Positions 11,801-21,085 of a stretch of DNA of 64,000 nt are shown here, one piece after another. Positions within the stretch are counted from its first letter, which is position 1, and the number at the start of each line of letters is the position of its first letter. The position numbers and the translations under genes are program-made. The stretch is from Rugalucina vietnamica. Lineage: Eukaryota > Mollusca > Bivalvia > Lucinida > Lucinidae. The notes under the pieces were generated by a model. It worked only from the letters and a program-made list of their open reading frames with translations. It ran no database searches and was not told the DNA's origin. Where the stretch lies: NCBI GenBank assembly GCA_964017185.1, contig OZ024871.1:62485226-62549225 (forward strand), in the 5' to 3' direction.

Positions 11801-13924
11801 TTTTAGACAAGTGTATCTAAAGTATAAATGTGCAAAGAAAATTATATTAAAATAGCTTACTGTTCTGTAATTAAACTCTGAACAGTCTGTTTTGAAAATG
11901 TAGCATACGTAACACCATCGATGCATATATGTGATTAAAAGTATCAACACATGTGCCAGTAACATTTTTTCATCAGATGACATTAATATATTTAGGTTTG
12001 GAATTTATTTTAGAGATTTATAGTGCATTTTTCAAACGTAGAGTATATTTCTGTTTTGAATGGGTAACATAGGACGTGCGTAACGGCTTCTGGAGGGCAA
12101 ATGCACCATACCATTGGGCGACAACGTGCATAGAAAATCTTTATATTGATCAACGAAGCCACCCGTAGTGTATTAAAAGTGAAATTCGTAAAGAGAAGTA
12201 TATTAAAATAGCTTACTGTTCTGTAATTAACATTTACACAGGCTGTTTTGAAAATGTAACATACGTAACACCATCGATGCATGAAGATGATTAAATATAT
12301 CAATATATGTGTCCGTAACATTCTTTCATCAGATGAAATTGATACATTTAGGTTTGGAATTTAGATTAGAGATTCATAGTGTATTTTACAAACTTAGAGC
12401 ACATTTCTGGTTTGAATGGGTAACATACGTAACGGCTTCTGGAGGACAAATGCACCATATCACAGGGCGACAACGTGCCTAGAAGCTCTTTATATTGATC
12501 AAAGAAGCCACCCATAGTATCAAACCTAGTATGTGGAGGGTGTTGTGCGAAACGAAAAATTTCCCTACCCACCGTCTCCTCTAGAAGTTTGGATGCAATT
12601 TTAAAAATGGTGTGACCACACAGGTTTTGAAAAAAGTACACAACTTAACCAAAGTTGGTTTATGCTACATGTATATCATGAGAGAGAATGTAAAATTAAG
12701 GGACATGCAAATTCCGTTCATATTGTATATCTCTTGGCCAAGCAACATTTTCGCTGAGGCGTTTATTATTGATGTCAGTATATATCTCAGGTGAGGTTTA
12801 CAGGACCATTGGTCCTCTGGTTTGTTTTGTTTTATAATTTGTTTTCTGTTGCATTATCATGTATATTTATGCTTTACAAGATTTTCAAGATGCTTGACTA
12901 TGTGCTTGATATATAAGGGAAATTCCAGTATTGTGATTGCTTTAGACTATATTGTTTTCTGATTGCAATGAATTTGTAATTAAATTTGTTATTATAATTT
13001 TGTTTTCTTTGAAATATACTTAGAAGAAAATAAGAAGAAAGTCCTTTGTAATGTTAACCAAAACCTCTGTTCTTTAGCCAAAAATCTAAGATAATTTATT
13101 TAGACATATTTTATGATTGTTTATTTATTCATGGTAACAGGATCTGTTGATTGCATTTAACTGATAACAGATAGATTCCAAATACACAAATTAAAATACC
13201 TTTAATTTCTTTTCATCATTTTGTTTGCCACAGATGGTTGATGTGGAAATCACACCTTACCTACAAACTATGGGAGATTCGTGCCAGAAAACAAAAAGGA
13301 AAACACCCAGCACCAGATATTTCTCATATACAACTAAATCCAGTTTCTACAACAGTGACTTACGGAAAACAAAAACTGGCTGGCCCGGTACATGTTTCTC
13401 CACATCTAAAATCTGAAAAAAATATTTCAACAGTGTATGAAAATCCAAACATGATAAAGTCACAAGCCATTCCGGAGCCTGGTCAAACACTTTCTTTATC
13501 ACCATTTGGATCAAAAGAGAAGCCCATTAGTCCCAATAGCTCATTGCTTAGACCTAGTTCTTCTTATTCGCCTACACCAAGGGATGAAGAGACTCAAAAT
13601 CAGGAGCAGACTGAGACAGACCCTGGTGAAACATATTCTCCTGTTCTTGATATAGATGATCAGAATAGTTTAGGTGTTGATGGACCAAAATCTGATGAGA
13701 TTCATTTATCAGATAGGCTAAATGACACAGACATAGGACAAGAGGAGATAATTTCTCCAAGATCTCCGGTTCAAGAGTATAATACAAACTTGCAACCAGT
13801 TAGCAGGACAAAACTAACACCTATTGAATCCAGGGAATCATCTGAAAATGATTTCATTCATGGCCACACGCTGGAAAACAATGTTGTGAAAATCAATGGA
13901 GAAAACATGCTAAAAGTGAATTAA
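2700..13924 (+). CDS. 3' part of an unrecognised gene (coiled coil plus disordered tail), two exons
   Basis: Two exons join in phase: 2700-2860 and 13234-13924. The first ends two bases into a codon, the second supplies the third base (giving Lys), and translation then stays open to TAA at 13922-13924. The product is about 284 residues, incomplete at the N-terminus. Residues 1-25 (DEVQHLQGQIDDIKKAIES) have heptad-like spacing and suggest a short coiled coil. Around the junction is a Trp- and basic-rich stretch (KWGVYNAYK, then WLMWKSHLTYKLWEIRARKQK). The last ~190 residues are Ser/Pro/Glu-rich and look disordered. This resembles the cytoplasmic tail of a larger protein, but I do not recognise the family. 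Earlier exons lie upstream, probably outside the window. The 10.4 kb intron holds several transposable elements. Further phase-neutral exons inside it cannot be excluded. Confidence 0.7.
4191..6160 (+). mobile_element. TIR element with four ~455 bp internal tandem units
   Basis: The left end reads AGCTCACCTGAGCC, with a subterminal hairpin because AGCTCACC is answered by AGGTGAGCT at 4219-4228. The right end reads CTCAGGTGAGCG then GGACCATTGTTCCTCTGG. After a CGTCCGTC run there are four units starting near 4290, 4738, 5192 and 5652, each beginning TCTCCTCTGAAA and carrying CACATGACCAAGATGGCC and AACTTGG. No transposase ORF is present. ORFs inside are frames of the repeat. It sits in the intron of the plus-strand gene. 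A single end of the same family is at 12785-12822, and a relative begins at 62079. Confidence 0.75.
6235..6286. repeat. 26 bp tandem duplication
   Basis: TATCACG(T/C)TTTACACATACATG occurs twice in a row. Confidence 0.7.
6304..7150. repeat. copy of a dispersed repeat family
   Basis: Shares diverged blocks with 17590-18995, for example CATACACCCCTTGCAAAAA, TTTAGGAACCAGTCTA and ATTGACGTCACT. No ORF of note and no recognised family. Confidence 0.5.
7298..8283. mobile_element. mariner-like non-autonomous element (MITE), 986 bp
   Basis: A perfect 29 bp inverted repeat, starting GGGGTGATCGGAAAGTACG, occupies 7301-7329 and 8252-8280. It extends outward to CG(T/A)GGGG, with TA on both sides as the target duplication. 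That arrangement fits Tc1/mariner. The interior has no transposase frame, so the copy depends on another element. Inside is a CpG-rich block (7420-7560) and several CRE-like TGACGTCA sites (8105-8155). Confidence 0.8.
7643..7726 (+). CDS. possible first exon inside the mariner-like element
   Basis: An ATG at 7643 opens 28 codons (MALSVESCKYRL through ENVAFS) ending at a good donor (TCG|GTAAGTC). No matching downstream exon was found, so this may be chance. It is listed because it follows a CpG-rich stretch. Confidence 0.15.
8415..8811. mobile_element. short TIR element (MITE), 397 bp
   Basis: A perfect 17 bp inverted repeat, GGTGTTACATACGTTAC, lies at 8415-8431 and as its complement at 8795-8811. 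There is no coding capacity. The right end recurs alone at about 9150-9183, and the core motif recurs at 11175, 11513, 11903, 12257 and 12419. Confidence 0.65.
9205..9325 (+). repeat. degenerate tRNA-derived SINE head
   Basis: GGTGACTCATCGTTAAAGCG followed ~30 nt later by GTTCGACCTC resembles eroded A and B boxes. The following TTGTGTCCTTGAACAAGG matches the body of the SINE at 20885-21085. Confidence 0.4.
10285..10795 (+). mobile_element. SINE-like repeat carrying a nested insertion
   Basis: Matches the repeat at 23425-23715 throughout: AAATGGGCT-type head, CCTCCAGGCA, GCTTATACGCTAC, GGCTTACTTGGGTGGTTAT, then CCATAAAATGGAG and a TTAAG-ATCAA tail. This copy is split by a 197 bp insertion. 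Confidence 0.6.
10366..10562 (+). mobile_element. 5'-truncated LINE 3' end inserted in the SINE-like repeat
   Basis: Flanked by an 11 bp target-site duplication, ATTACTGGTTA (10355-10365 and 10563-10573). The insert matches the 3' end of the minus-strand LINE at 32780-35400. It encodes the zinc-knuckle-like C-terminus seen in such LINEs (CSTCNRQFRARIGLVSHQ-type reading, CxxC...H...H). Confidence 0.75.
11838..12540. repeat. tandem duplication, ~360 bp unit, two copies
   Basis: The sequence from ATATTAAAATAGCTTACTG at ~11845 recurs at ~12200 in the same order: CATACGTAACACCATCGATG, CATCAGATGA, TTTAGGTTTGGAATTTA, GTAACGGCTTCTGGAGG and GGGCGACAACGTGC. Similarity continues to about 12540. Confidence 0.75.
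12785..12822 (+). repeat. solitary right terminus of the AGCTCACCTGAG element family
   Basis: CTCAGGTGAGG followed by CAGGACCATTGGTCCTCTGG matches the right end of the element at 4191-6160. The internal units are missing, so this is a truncated or recombined copy. Confidence 0.6.
13234..13924 (+). CDS. terminal coding exon of the plus-strand gene
   Basis: The acceptor is TTTGTTTGCCACAG. The frame runs 229 codons from WLMWKSHL to LKVN and stop. This is the longest non-repeat ORF in the window. Its composition is low in hydrophobics and rich in Ser, Pro, Glu and Asp. Confidence 0.75.
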
Positions 13925-14319
13925 TTATAGTATAAGTATGTTCTGACTATTTTAAGTAAATCTGTCAAAATGGAAACAAAGACAATTTAGAGGAATATTT
14001 AAATCAAGATTGTCTGTACAAAATTATGTTGACAATAGTTTATAAAGATTTTTTATTTTAATTTTAAACTAAAACAATGAATTGCTGTAAATATAAACAT
14101 TGTATGGTCAGCTGTGATATTTATTTAAGAAGCTATCTTAGCATTCCGTCCATAACATTATTGTTATTTTTTTATTTTTGTTTCAGTTTTGTGATAGTTA
14201 TATATTGACTCTTGTGTAGTTTATATTGATTCTTATGTGAAGACTGGATGGATAATGAAAATTGTGAATGAAATGAAACGTTTTTTTCACAGAATTAGAT
14301 AGATCATAAAATCTCACTG

Positions 14320-14320
14320 T

Positions 14321-14369
<49 letters not shown>
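14320..14369. repeat. (CA)n microsatellite
   Basis: About 24 uninterrupted CA dinucleotides inside the probable 3' UTR of the plus-strand gene. Confidence 0.95.
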
Positions 14370-14372
<3 letters not shown>

Positions 14373-15089
14373 CACGCACAGACACATACACACATTGGCT
14401 TTAACCATAAATGACTGTTTGACATTTCATTTTTTTCCATTAGAACTATTATTGATTGCATGAAGAACACATCAGTTTTAATGTTTTTGCACATTTACTT
14501 TACATATTCCTACCTTTTAGTGCACATTCTCCAGTGCACACTCAGGTCTTTCTCTAAAAATGTGCATAAGTGCACACTGGGTGACTGACATATTGATATT
14601 TTGCACCTGTTTTGTCACCCTGGATGCCTGTCTATATCCATAAATGATCTAACAATATTTTAAGATGTTGGAGATCTTTAATGACATAATCACTCATATT
14701 TTACTTTAGCAGTTTAAATGATGTTTTCGTGCAATGTGTGGGCTATACTAGGCATTTGAGAGGCAGTTCTGAAAATAATGAAGCACACCGTGTGCGTAAT
14801 CAAACAAATGTTATTTACGTTGATTAAAAGGGTGGATTCCGATTATAGACAGACATGCCAAAGCATTATTTTGAAAAACATTGAAAGTGTTACAACTTGA
14901 AGGAACTCATTGATCTTTTTTTAAGCTGAATGGAATGTAGAAGCCTATTTTGTGATAAAATACATGACAATGTGCTACATTTAATTTACAGAAATATTTT
15001 TGTAGACTTTCTGTGCAAACTTATCATGCCTGCATTAATGAATATGAATGACTTGCTTTCGATAGTTTTCACTCTGGTGTGTATTTTTA

Positions 15090-15095
15090 AATAAA
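15090..15095 (+). terminator. candidate poly(A) signal AATAAA
   Basis: A canonical hexamer about 1.17 kb past the stop of the plus-strand gene, followed within ~20 nt by GT-rich sequence (TGTTGTGAAGG). Confidence 0.4.
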
Positions 15096-15402
15096 GTACC
15101 ATGTTGTGAAGGTACTTGTAATGTTTTTTCACTAAAATATAGTTATAAATTTATAAGAAAAAAAACCTCAGTTGTCTAATTGCGCAAATGGAATGTCTAT
15201 TTTAGCTCTATACGTTTAAAACGTTTTTATATACGATATCTTGGTTCAAGTTTTACAGCTATGCTGAAGCATGCATGCAAGTAATAGAATTCATTTGCTT
15301 GAAAACGTGTTTCTGATCAACACCGTTTTACACTAGGCTGTACAAGCATCGACACCCTATGTTCAAAATACTTTGTGGCTTTCCGTCTCTTTTTGTTTTA
15401 AA

Positions 15403-16081
15403 CAGCAGTCACACAGTAGCGTATAACCCAAACGCGCGCCGGGCGTATGAAAAATCTCAACACGCTGAAGATTTTGGACGTATAAAATTAATTTGTTCCT
15501 TTAACTCGCTTTTGCAGTCACACATTAGCGCGTGACTGAGGCGTGTGCCGAACGTATAAAAAATCTCAAAGTTTTGGAGTACGTTTGTCGTACGTCCCAG
15601 ACACGCTAGGCACACGCTACAGACGCGCTGTATGCGTTTCATGCGCGCTCCAAGCACGTTTGGCACACGTTACAGGCGCGTTCCACACTCGCCCAAACCA
15701 GCATCCGGTTAAAATCGAAACGCGCACGTAGCGTATACGACGTGCTTGAAACGTGTGCTCGGCGTGTGCTGGGCGTGTTCGAAACGTATTCAACGCGCCT
15801 GTAACGTGCGTGGAACGTACTTGTAGCGTGTAGGTCACACGCCCGACACACGCCCAACTTCTGGAAAATTTTTAAGCATGTTTAAAATTTTATTTAGCCC
15901 AAACGCACACGAAACGCGCGCCGACTTTTAGCGGCGCGCGCCGGACGTACACCAAGCGTACCCAGCGCGCGCTTAACGCGCCTTGGACGTGTCTCCGACG
16001 TGCGTCTGGCGTATGTGGAAATTTGTATTTTTTCAACACGCCCGGCACGCGTTTCACTTATACGCTAATTTGTGACTGCTG
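15403..16081. mobile_element. CpG-rich TIR element, 679 bp
   Basis: Starts CAGCAGTCACA..TAGCGTATAA and ends with its complement (TTATACGCTAA..TGTGACTGCTG). A second inner TIR-like copy is near 15514. Flanking TAAA on both sides (15399-15402 and 16082-16085) may be a target duplication. The interior is packed with CpG and degenerate ~10 bp motifs of the form ACACGC, GCGCGT or AACGTG, in sharp contrast to AT-rich surroundings. ORFs here (for example on the minus strand 15617-15857) are low-complexity frames. No family recognised. Confidence 0.65.
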
Positions 16082-16147
16082 TAAAAGCGTATGTGGAAAT
16101 TTGTATTTTTTCAACACGCCCGGCGCGCGTTTCACTTATACGCTAAA
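16009..16147. repeat. 79 bp tandem duplication of the CpG-rich element's right end
   Basis: GCGTATGTGGAAATTTGTAT...TTATACGCTAA occurs at 16009-16068 and again at 16088-16147 with one C/A-type difference in the CCCGGC(A/G)CGCG block. Confidence 0.8.
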
Positions 16148-17037
16148 GTGCTAACACGACGTTCCCTTGTTGACTTCAAATCGCATTCATCCATATATGT
16201 CATGCAGGTGGTATATTTTGTCACTGAAGGTTGAGATTAACTTTGTTGAATGATTTCATTATTCTCTCATTTATAACATCAATAAAATAAACAGAGAAGT
16301 CTTATTGTTACTCTGTTTCTTCTTCCACTGTATTCATCTTCGAAACACATACGCTTAACTGGCTAAGCATTATTCTAAAGTTAACAGAGACTAATATTGT
16401 CATTTCTAAAGACACACTTTTAATGTCGTGGAATATTATAAATAATGATTGTTTTTAATGCTTTAATTCTGGCATCCAGCTAAAGTTTGATTTATATGTT
16501 TTTGCCATTGGTTTTCGCTTAAAACAAAGATGTCCTTGTTTGCCCTCTTAGTTGATAATTGAAAGCTGATTTCGAATACACTTATTGGTTTTACGCAACC
16601 TTTCAAAAAGGTGGTTTCATTACGTAATTCAAAGTCCCATTTGAATCATTGAAATGCGTTGTGAATGCCGAACCAATGCACAATGCCGAATATGGGTTAC
16701 ATTAAAATACCGTATGCAATATTCTTTTCTTCGTCATGTTAGAAAATCGTGATGATTTTTTTTTTTTTTTTTTTTTTTTCCGTTAACCCGACATCATTTT
16801 GTTTGGCAAAATATGCAAAAAAAAAAGATAAAAAGATTAGCTGCGTCGTCTTGAATTTTAGAATCGCAATCGGTTCCCCCATATCCTAGGTTAGATAAAT
16901 TAATAAAAGAATTCAGGCAGGAAATAAGGAGAAAAGGCAATTTAGAGACATTTTATTTTCTTTACTTTGTATTCAATATACCTATAACACTATACTTATT
17001 TGGTCCATACACACTTCAAGTTTTGCTGTTACTGTAT

Positions 17038-17279
17038 AAGGCCTTGTTTCCACGAACGATTTTTCTTTGACAAAGTAGGTTTGTCGCAGAAAAATATGCT
17101 CGTGTAAACTCAATTCTGTGGCGAAGTTTCATTGTCAAATATCTGTGACAAAGGTGAGCGAGCTAAGTAATACAAGTAATCTTTGCTGTGTGTGAACGCA
17201 AACTCATCGCCAAAGTTTCTGTGACAAATAACATGAATAATTTTCGTCAAAGAAAAATTGTCCGTGGAAACCAGGCTTA
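17038..17279. mobile_element. MITE, ~242 bp
   Basis: Inverted ends: GGCCTTGTTTCCACGAACGA with TTTTTCTTTGAC on the left, and GTCAAAGAAAAATTGTCCG with TGGAAACCAGGCTT on the right. The centre carries repeated TTTGTCAC/GTGACAAA motifs. No coding capacity. Confidence 0.7.
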
Positions 17280-17589
17280 ATGCAATTTACCTAACAGAAA
17301 ACAATTGTGAGGATTCGAAAAATTCATATTAAGCCTTATGAAAGGATTGAAACACTCAAATCTACATCACGGTCAGCAACTTAGCTAAGTCACATGTCTG
17401 AGCAAAAACTGATCTGGAACAGAGTTAAATTGATTCCTTAAAGTGTAGGCCGACCATTTCATCGGATAGCGTAAATTGATGCTATATGGACAATTACGTA
17501 TATATATATATTTTTTATACTTACGTCAACAAAAAGCGCCTCAGTCAAGTTTGAAAATGTCATACTGCTAAGATTAACAACCACAATTA

Positions 17590-18998
17590 TTTCATGTATT
17601 GGTCATATCAAATTTTGCAGACAGATGCTTGAAAAATGGCTAAAATGGCATGCCTTTGAAAGCATACACCCCTTGCAAAAAACATATTCCGTTTAGGAAC
17701 CAGTCTATCAGACATCGCTTCTTTTGGTTTGGAAAATCTACTATAAAGTTCCAACGCATAAACCATAGACGTGACCATATGTTGCTGTAACACAGTTGTT
17801 GAAAAACAAATTTCGTTCATTATCGTTATTGACGTCACTGCAGCAATGCCGCCAAAATTGTCAAGTGTTTTCAAAGGCTACCACGGCGTGGCTATTTGAC
17901 AAAGAATTATTTCTTTTCAGTAACATTCGCTGCCTATCAACGTGAAACTAACGTCACTGCAGAAGCTGAGGGTGAGGTTAGGTACCTGTAAAATCGATTT
18001 AAACCCGCCAGTAATCAAAGTTTATATTACTGATCGTTCCAAGGCGATATTTCTGTGGTGGTTCTTTCGTTTTATGTCTTGGTGTTTAAAATTTTTTGGT
18101 GCTGTTGGCGCCTTATGTATGTTTTCATATTTTTAGTTAAGTTTAGGTAAAAAGAGTGGCCAACTATTGGGAAAATAGCTGCCCATTCGGCTTACGATAT
18201 GTTTTCATGGTATAAGTAAGTAACTGAGTGATAATTTAGTTTTTTCCCATCTCGGTTTTTGGAGTGGGAATCTTTTTTCTGATTGCGCCTTTTCCTGATC
18301 TTTGCCTACTTGTACCTTTCCATACGGGTAACATGTTTTTGACGTATAGGGAAATAAACGTCGGAATACCATTGCTTTTTTATCGACCATGCAACTGTTA
18401 CGAGAATAGACTAAGAGTTGTGCATCCGAATATAGTGGTATCGCTTGTTAAATTGTTCATTTATATGGCCCATACTACGTCCATTTGAACGTTTTTACTG
18501 CTTCCAAAGGATCAAACTTTTATATTTTGTTCATTGTTAGAATTCGAAAGCATTGGGGACGACGCCAAAAAGATTATGCTGTAGGAGGGTCAGAGAATGC
18601 GCTATAATAACAAAAGTCGATAGAGGTATTCTGTTCCCGAGGCAAACGATGGTCCCGGACTACGAAGTGGCTTTGGGCACAAGAAACCGAGCAGCATCAT
18701 GTTTTCGTTCCGTCTGTTTCTTTTCCTGTTGTTGTTATCATTATTTCAACTTTACGTAGTTCATCAAAGTTACATTTCAAACTTTCACGTCAAAACGCAT
18801 GATTCTTGACGTCAGGGTGCAATTATGAGATATGGTGCACCCACACAAAGTTTAAGAAAAGTACGCATCTTAACCAAATTCAGTTTATTCTATGAGAGAG
18901 AACGTAAAATTAAGAAAAAATGCAATTTCTTTCATAGTGTGTATCTCTTGGCAAAGTGATGCATCAATTTCGATGAGGCGTTTTTATTGACGTCAGTA
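17590..18998. repeat. copy of the dispersed repeat family seen at 6304-7150
   Basis: Shares CATACACCCCTTGCAAAAA, TTTAGGAACCAGTCTA and a GACGTCA-rich region with 6304-7150. Its right part (from ATGAGAGAGAACGTAAAATT) also matches 12680-12790. A Tc1-like MITE interrupts it at 19001. No gene recognised in this stretch. Confidence 0.5.
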
Positions 18999-19000
18999 TA

Positions 19001-19934
19001 CACTGAAAAAAAGTTTTAATTAAGAGGCCACTTTTCATACTCATTTTTGTTTTCTATGCCATGTTCAAAATTGCATGATTTTTGGCCTAAAGACGTGTCT
19101 TTCAAGTAAGTAAAGTTGCAAAGAGTTCAGAAATAATTTTCTTTCACTAAACGCGTTTTTGGTGTAAAAGTGCAAAAATCAATGTTTTTTATTGAAATGA
19201 GGAACGGGTGTCACCAAAGTAGCTGGGAAAAACATCAAACAGTCGAATTTTCTCTACCGGTAGGTTTTTACGCGTTATTTTCGAGATTTTTGGAAAATTC
19301 AATAATGTGCCTCTTAAACATGTTAATCTGTTAAATTCACTTCATGAGGCATGGAAATAAGAGATATACCTCGAAAGAGCTATATTATACAATTTACGGG
19401 AACAAACAAGTCACGACTGTCGCACACTTCCGGTTTCATTGCCAAAGTTTTAACGATCTTTTAAATTTTCAAATAAATAATCGCTGAAAATTTCAATGCC
19501 ATGCTGCTGATAATAATGTAACCGGAAAAGAACAAAGTTTCTATGCAAATTGCATGCAAAAAGCTGAATTCCTGTATGTTGCTGTCTTCTTGCATTTACA
19601 AAACAGAAACGAAAATTATTTTTGCAGCAACACTTTTGATATGATTTTATCTTACATCATGACAGTCAGTAACACTTTCAAATAAAATGTAAAACACACC
19701 TTCTAAATATGACATTTAATTTGATGTTAATAAAGTTTGACTTTTTGAAATGAGGGTACCTTTACTCATGCTTCGTCTGTGTGAGAAGTATCACGCATTT
19801 TGGAATGCAGAAACTCACAGAACCACTGTTAGACATTGGTTTATTCATATGATCATGAGTTTTAATTGATAGTATTTTAGTTTCTGAATTAGAAGAAAAA
19901 ATATAAGGCGGCCTCTTATAACTTTATTTCAGTG
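19001..19934. mobile_element. Tc1/mariner-like MITE, 934 bp
   Basis: Imperfect TIRs: CACTGAAAAAAAGTTTTAAT..AAGAGGCC on the left and GGCCTCTTATAACTTTATTT..CAGTG on the right. TA dinucleotides at 18999-19000 and 19935-19936 form the target duplication. No transposase ORF. Confidence 0.75.
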
Positions 19935-20039
19935 TACATGTATATCAACGGGTGTATGGATACATGATCCAAGTGAAAACGTTTTAACATTGAAGACATT
20001 AGAACTTATAATAGACATTACCGTTCACACGAACTGGGA

Positions 20040-20840
20040 TCATGACCCTGTCTTAACCGGAAACACAGAAAGGGACGACTCCTGTAAGGGCATCACTGAC
20101 TGTTGCCAAGACAAGATTCTGTAAAACCGGCTTAAGCCCTCCGTACCCCCCAATAATTTATTACTGACCGTTCCAAGGCGGTACCTCTGTTTTGGATCAA
20201 TTTTTTTAAGCTATACAAATAAATGTTCAATGCTGCATGGCTTTGTGGCCACCCAATTAATGAGTACTTGGCTGGTCACTTCACCGTCTTCAGTTAATTT
20301 GTTCTAATTACGACAGTGAGGGGACATATAACGAAGTTATCGCAAAGAAAATCAACCCGTTCCTAAAATCTAGCATATTTTTTTCTGAATCAAAGATGGC
20401 CGCTGTGCGCCGCAGTTTATGTTTGGTGTTCACCATCTCACTTCAATAGCTCTAGTCTGCTCTGTGACCACATCATTTCAATAGCTGCTCACCCTGCTTT
20501 CTGTATACAGATTCCTTGCAAATTGTGAAAATTACTTCACAAGTTTAACAAAGAATGATATATAAGGTCTAAAGTTTGTATTCACATTATTTCCATGTGT
20601 TGGGTCCGGGTGGCTGAGTAGGCATCTTTTGGGAAATAGCTACTCACTTGGCTTACGATATTTTCTCTTTGTATTAGTACCTGATTGTCGGTGTTCAGTT
20701 TTCACTCCTCGATTTTTGGAGTGGGACTTCTTTTTGCTCCATTTCCTGATCGTTGCTTACATCTTTACCTTTTCTAGTAAACTCCATACCGAGAGTGACT
20801 GACACCACATAGCCTGTCATTTGACCAAATCAGTCGAATA
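20040..20840. repeat. second copy of a repeat also present at 17940-18360
   Basis: Shared blocks: TTACTGA(C/T)CGTTCCAAGGCG, CTTACGATAT, TTTTTGGAGTGGGA and TTTCCTGATC. Diverged, no ORF. Confidence 0.5.
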
Positions 20841-20884
20841 CCATACATAATAAAATACCTGATGTCGACTCAGTATATTTGATT

Positions 20885-21085
20885 TTGTTTGTATTGAGGC
20901 TTAACGTTCCAGTCAACAATTTTTCAGTCATGCTGGGACGGAGCCAACTCTTCCTGGGTTTAACCAGTTATGTAGGGAGTTAATGTGTCTTGCTCAAGGA
21001 CACAACACGATGACGCCTGTGGGGATCGAACCCAGGATCTCTCGATTCGGAGTCCGACACTCTACCACTACGCCACCGCGCTTTG
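20885..21085 (-). mobile_element. tRNA-derived SINE
   Basis: On the minus strand the head reads GCGGTGGCGTAGTGGTAGAG (A box) and GGGTTCGATCCCC (B box) with tRNA-like spacing. A body follows (TGTTGTGTCCTTGAGCAAG), then a tail ending AACGTTAAGCCTCAATAC. The head is not followed by a foldable tRNA 3' half, so this is a SINE and not a tRNA gene. Confidence 0.85.

Larger units (their letters stand above)
13925..15095 (+). other. probable 3' UTR
   Basis: About 1.17 kb of AT-rich noncoding sequence between the stop codon and the AATAAA at 15090-15095. It contains a (CA)n run. The true polyadenylation site cannot be fixed without transcripts. Confidence 0.45.

Noticed and set aside
15617-15857. Overlapping 72-73 codon minus-strand ORFs
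   Set aside because: Arg/Thr/His/Ala low-complexity readings of the CpG-rich TIR element.
21020-21085. tRNA gene on the minus strand
   Set aside because: A and B boxes are present but the 3' half does not form an acceptor stem and is followed by a SINE body.
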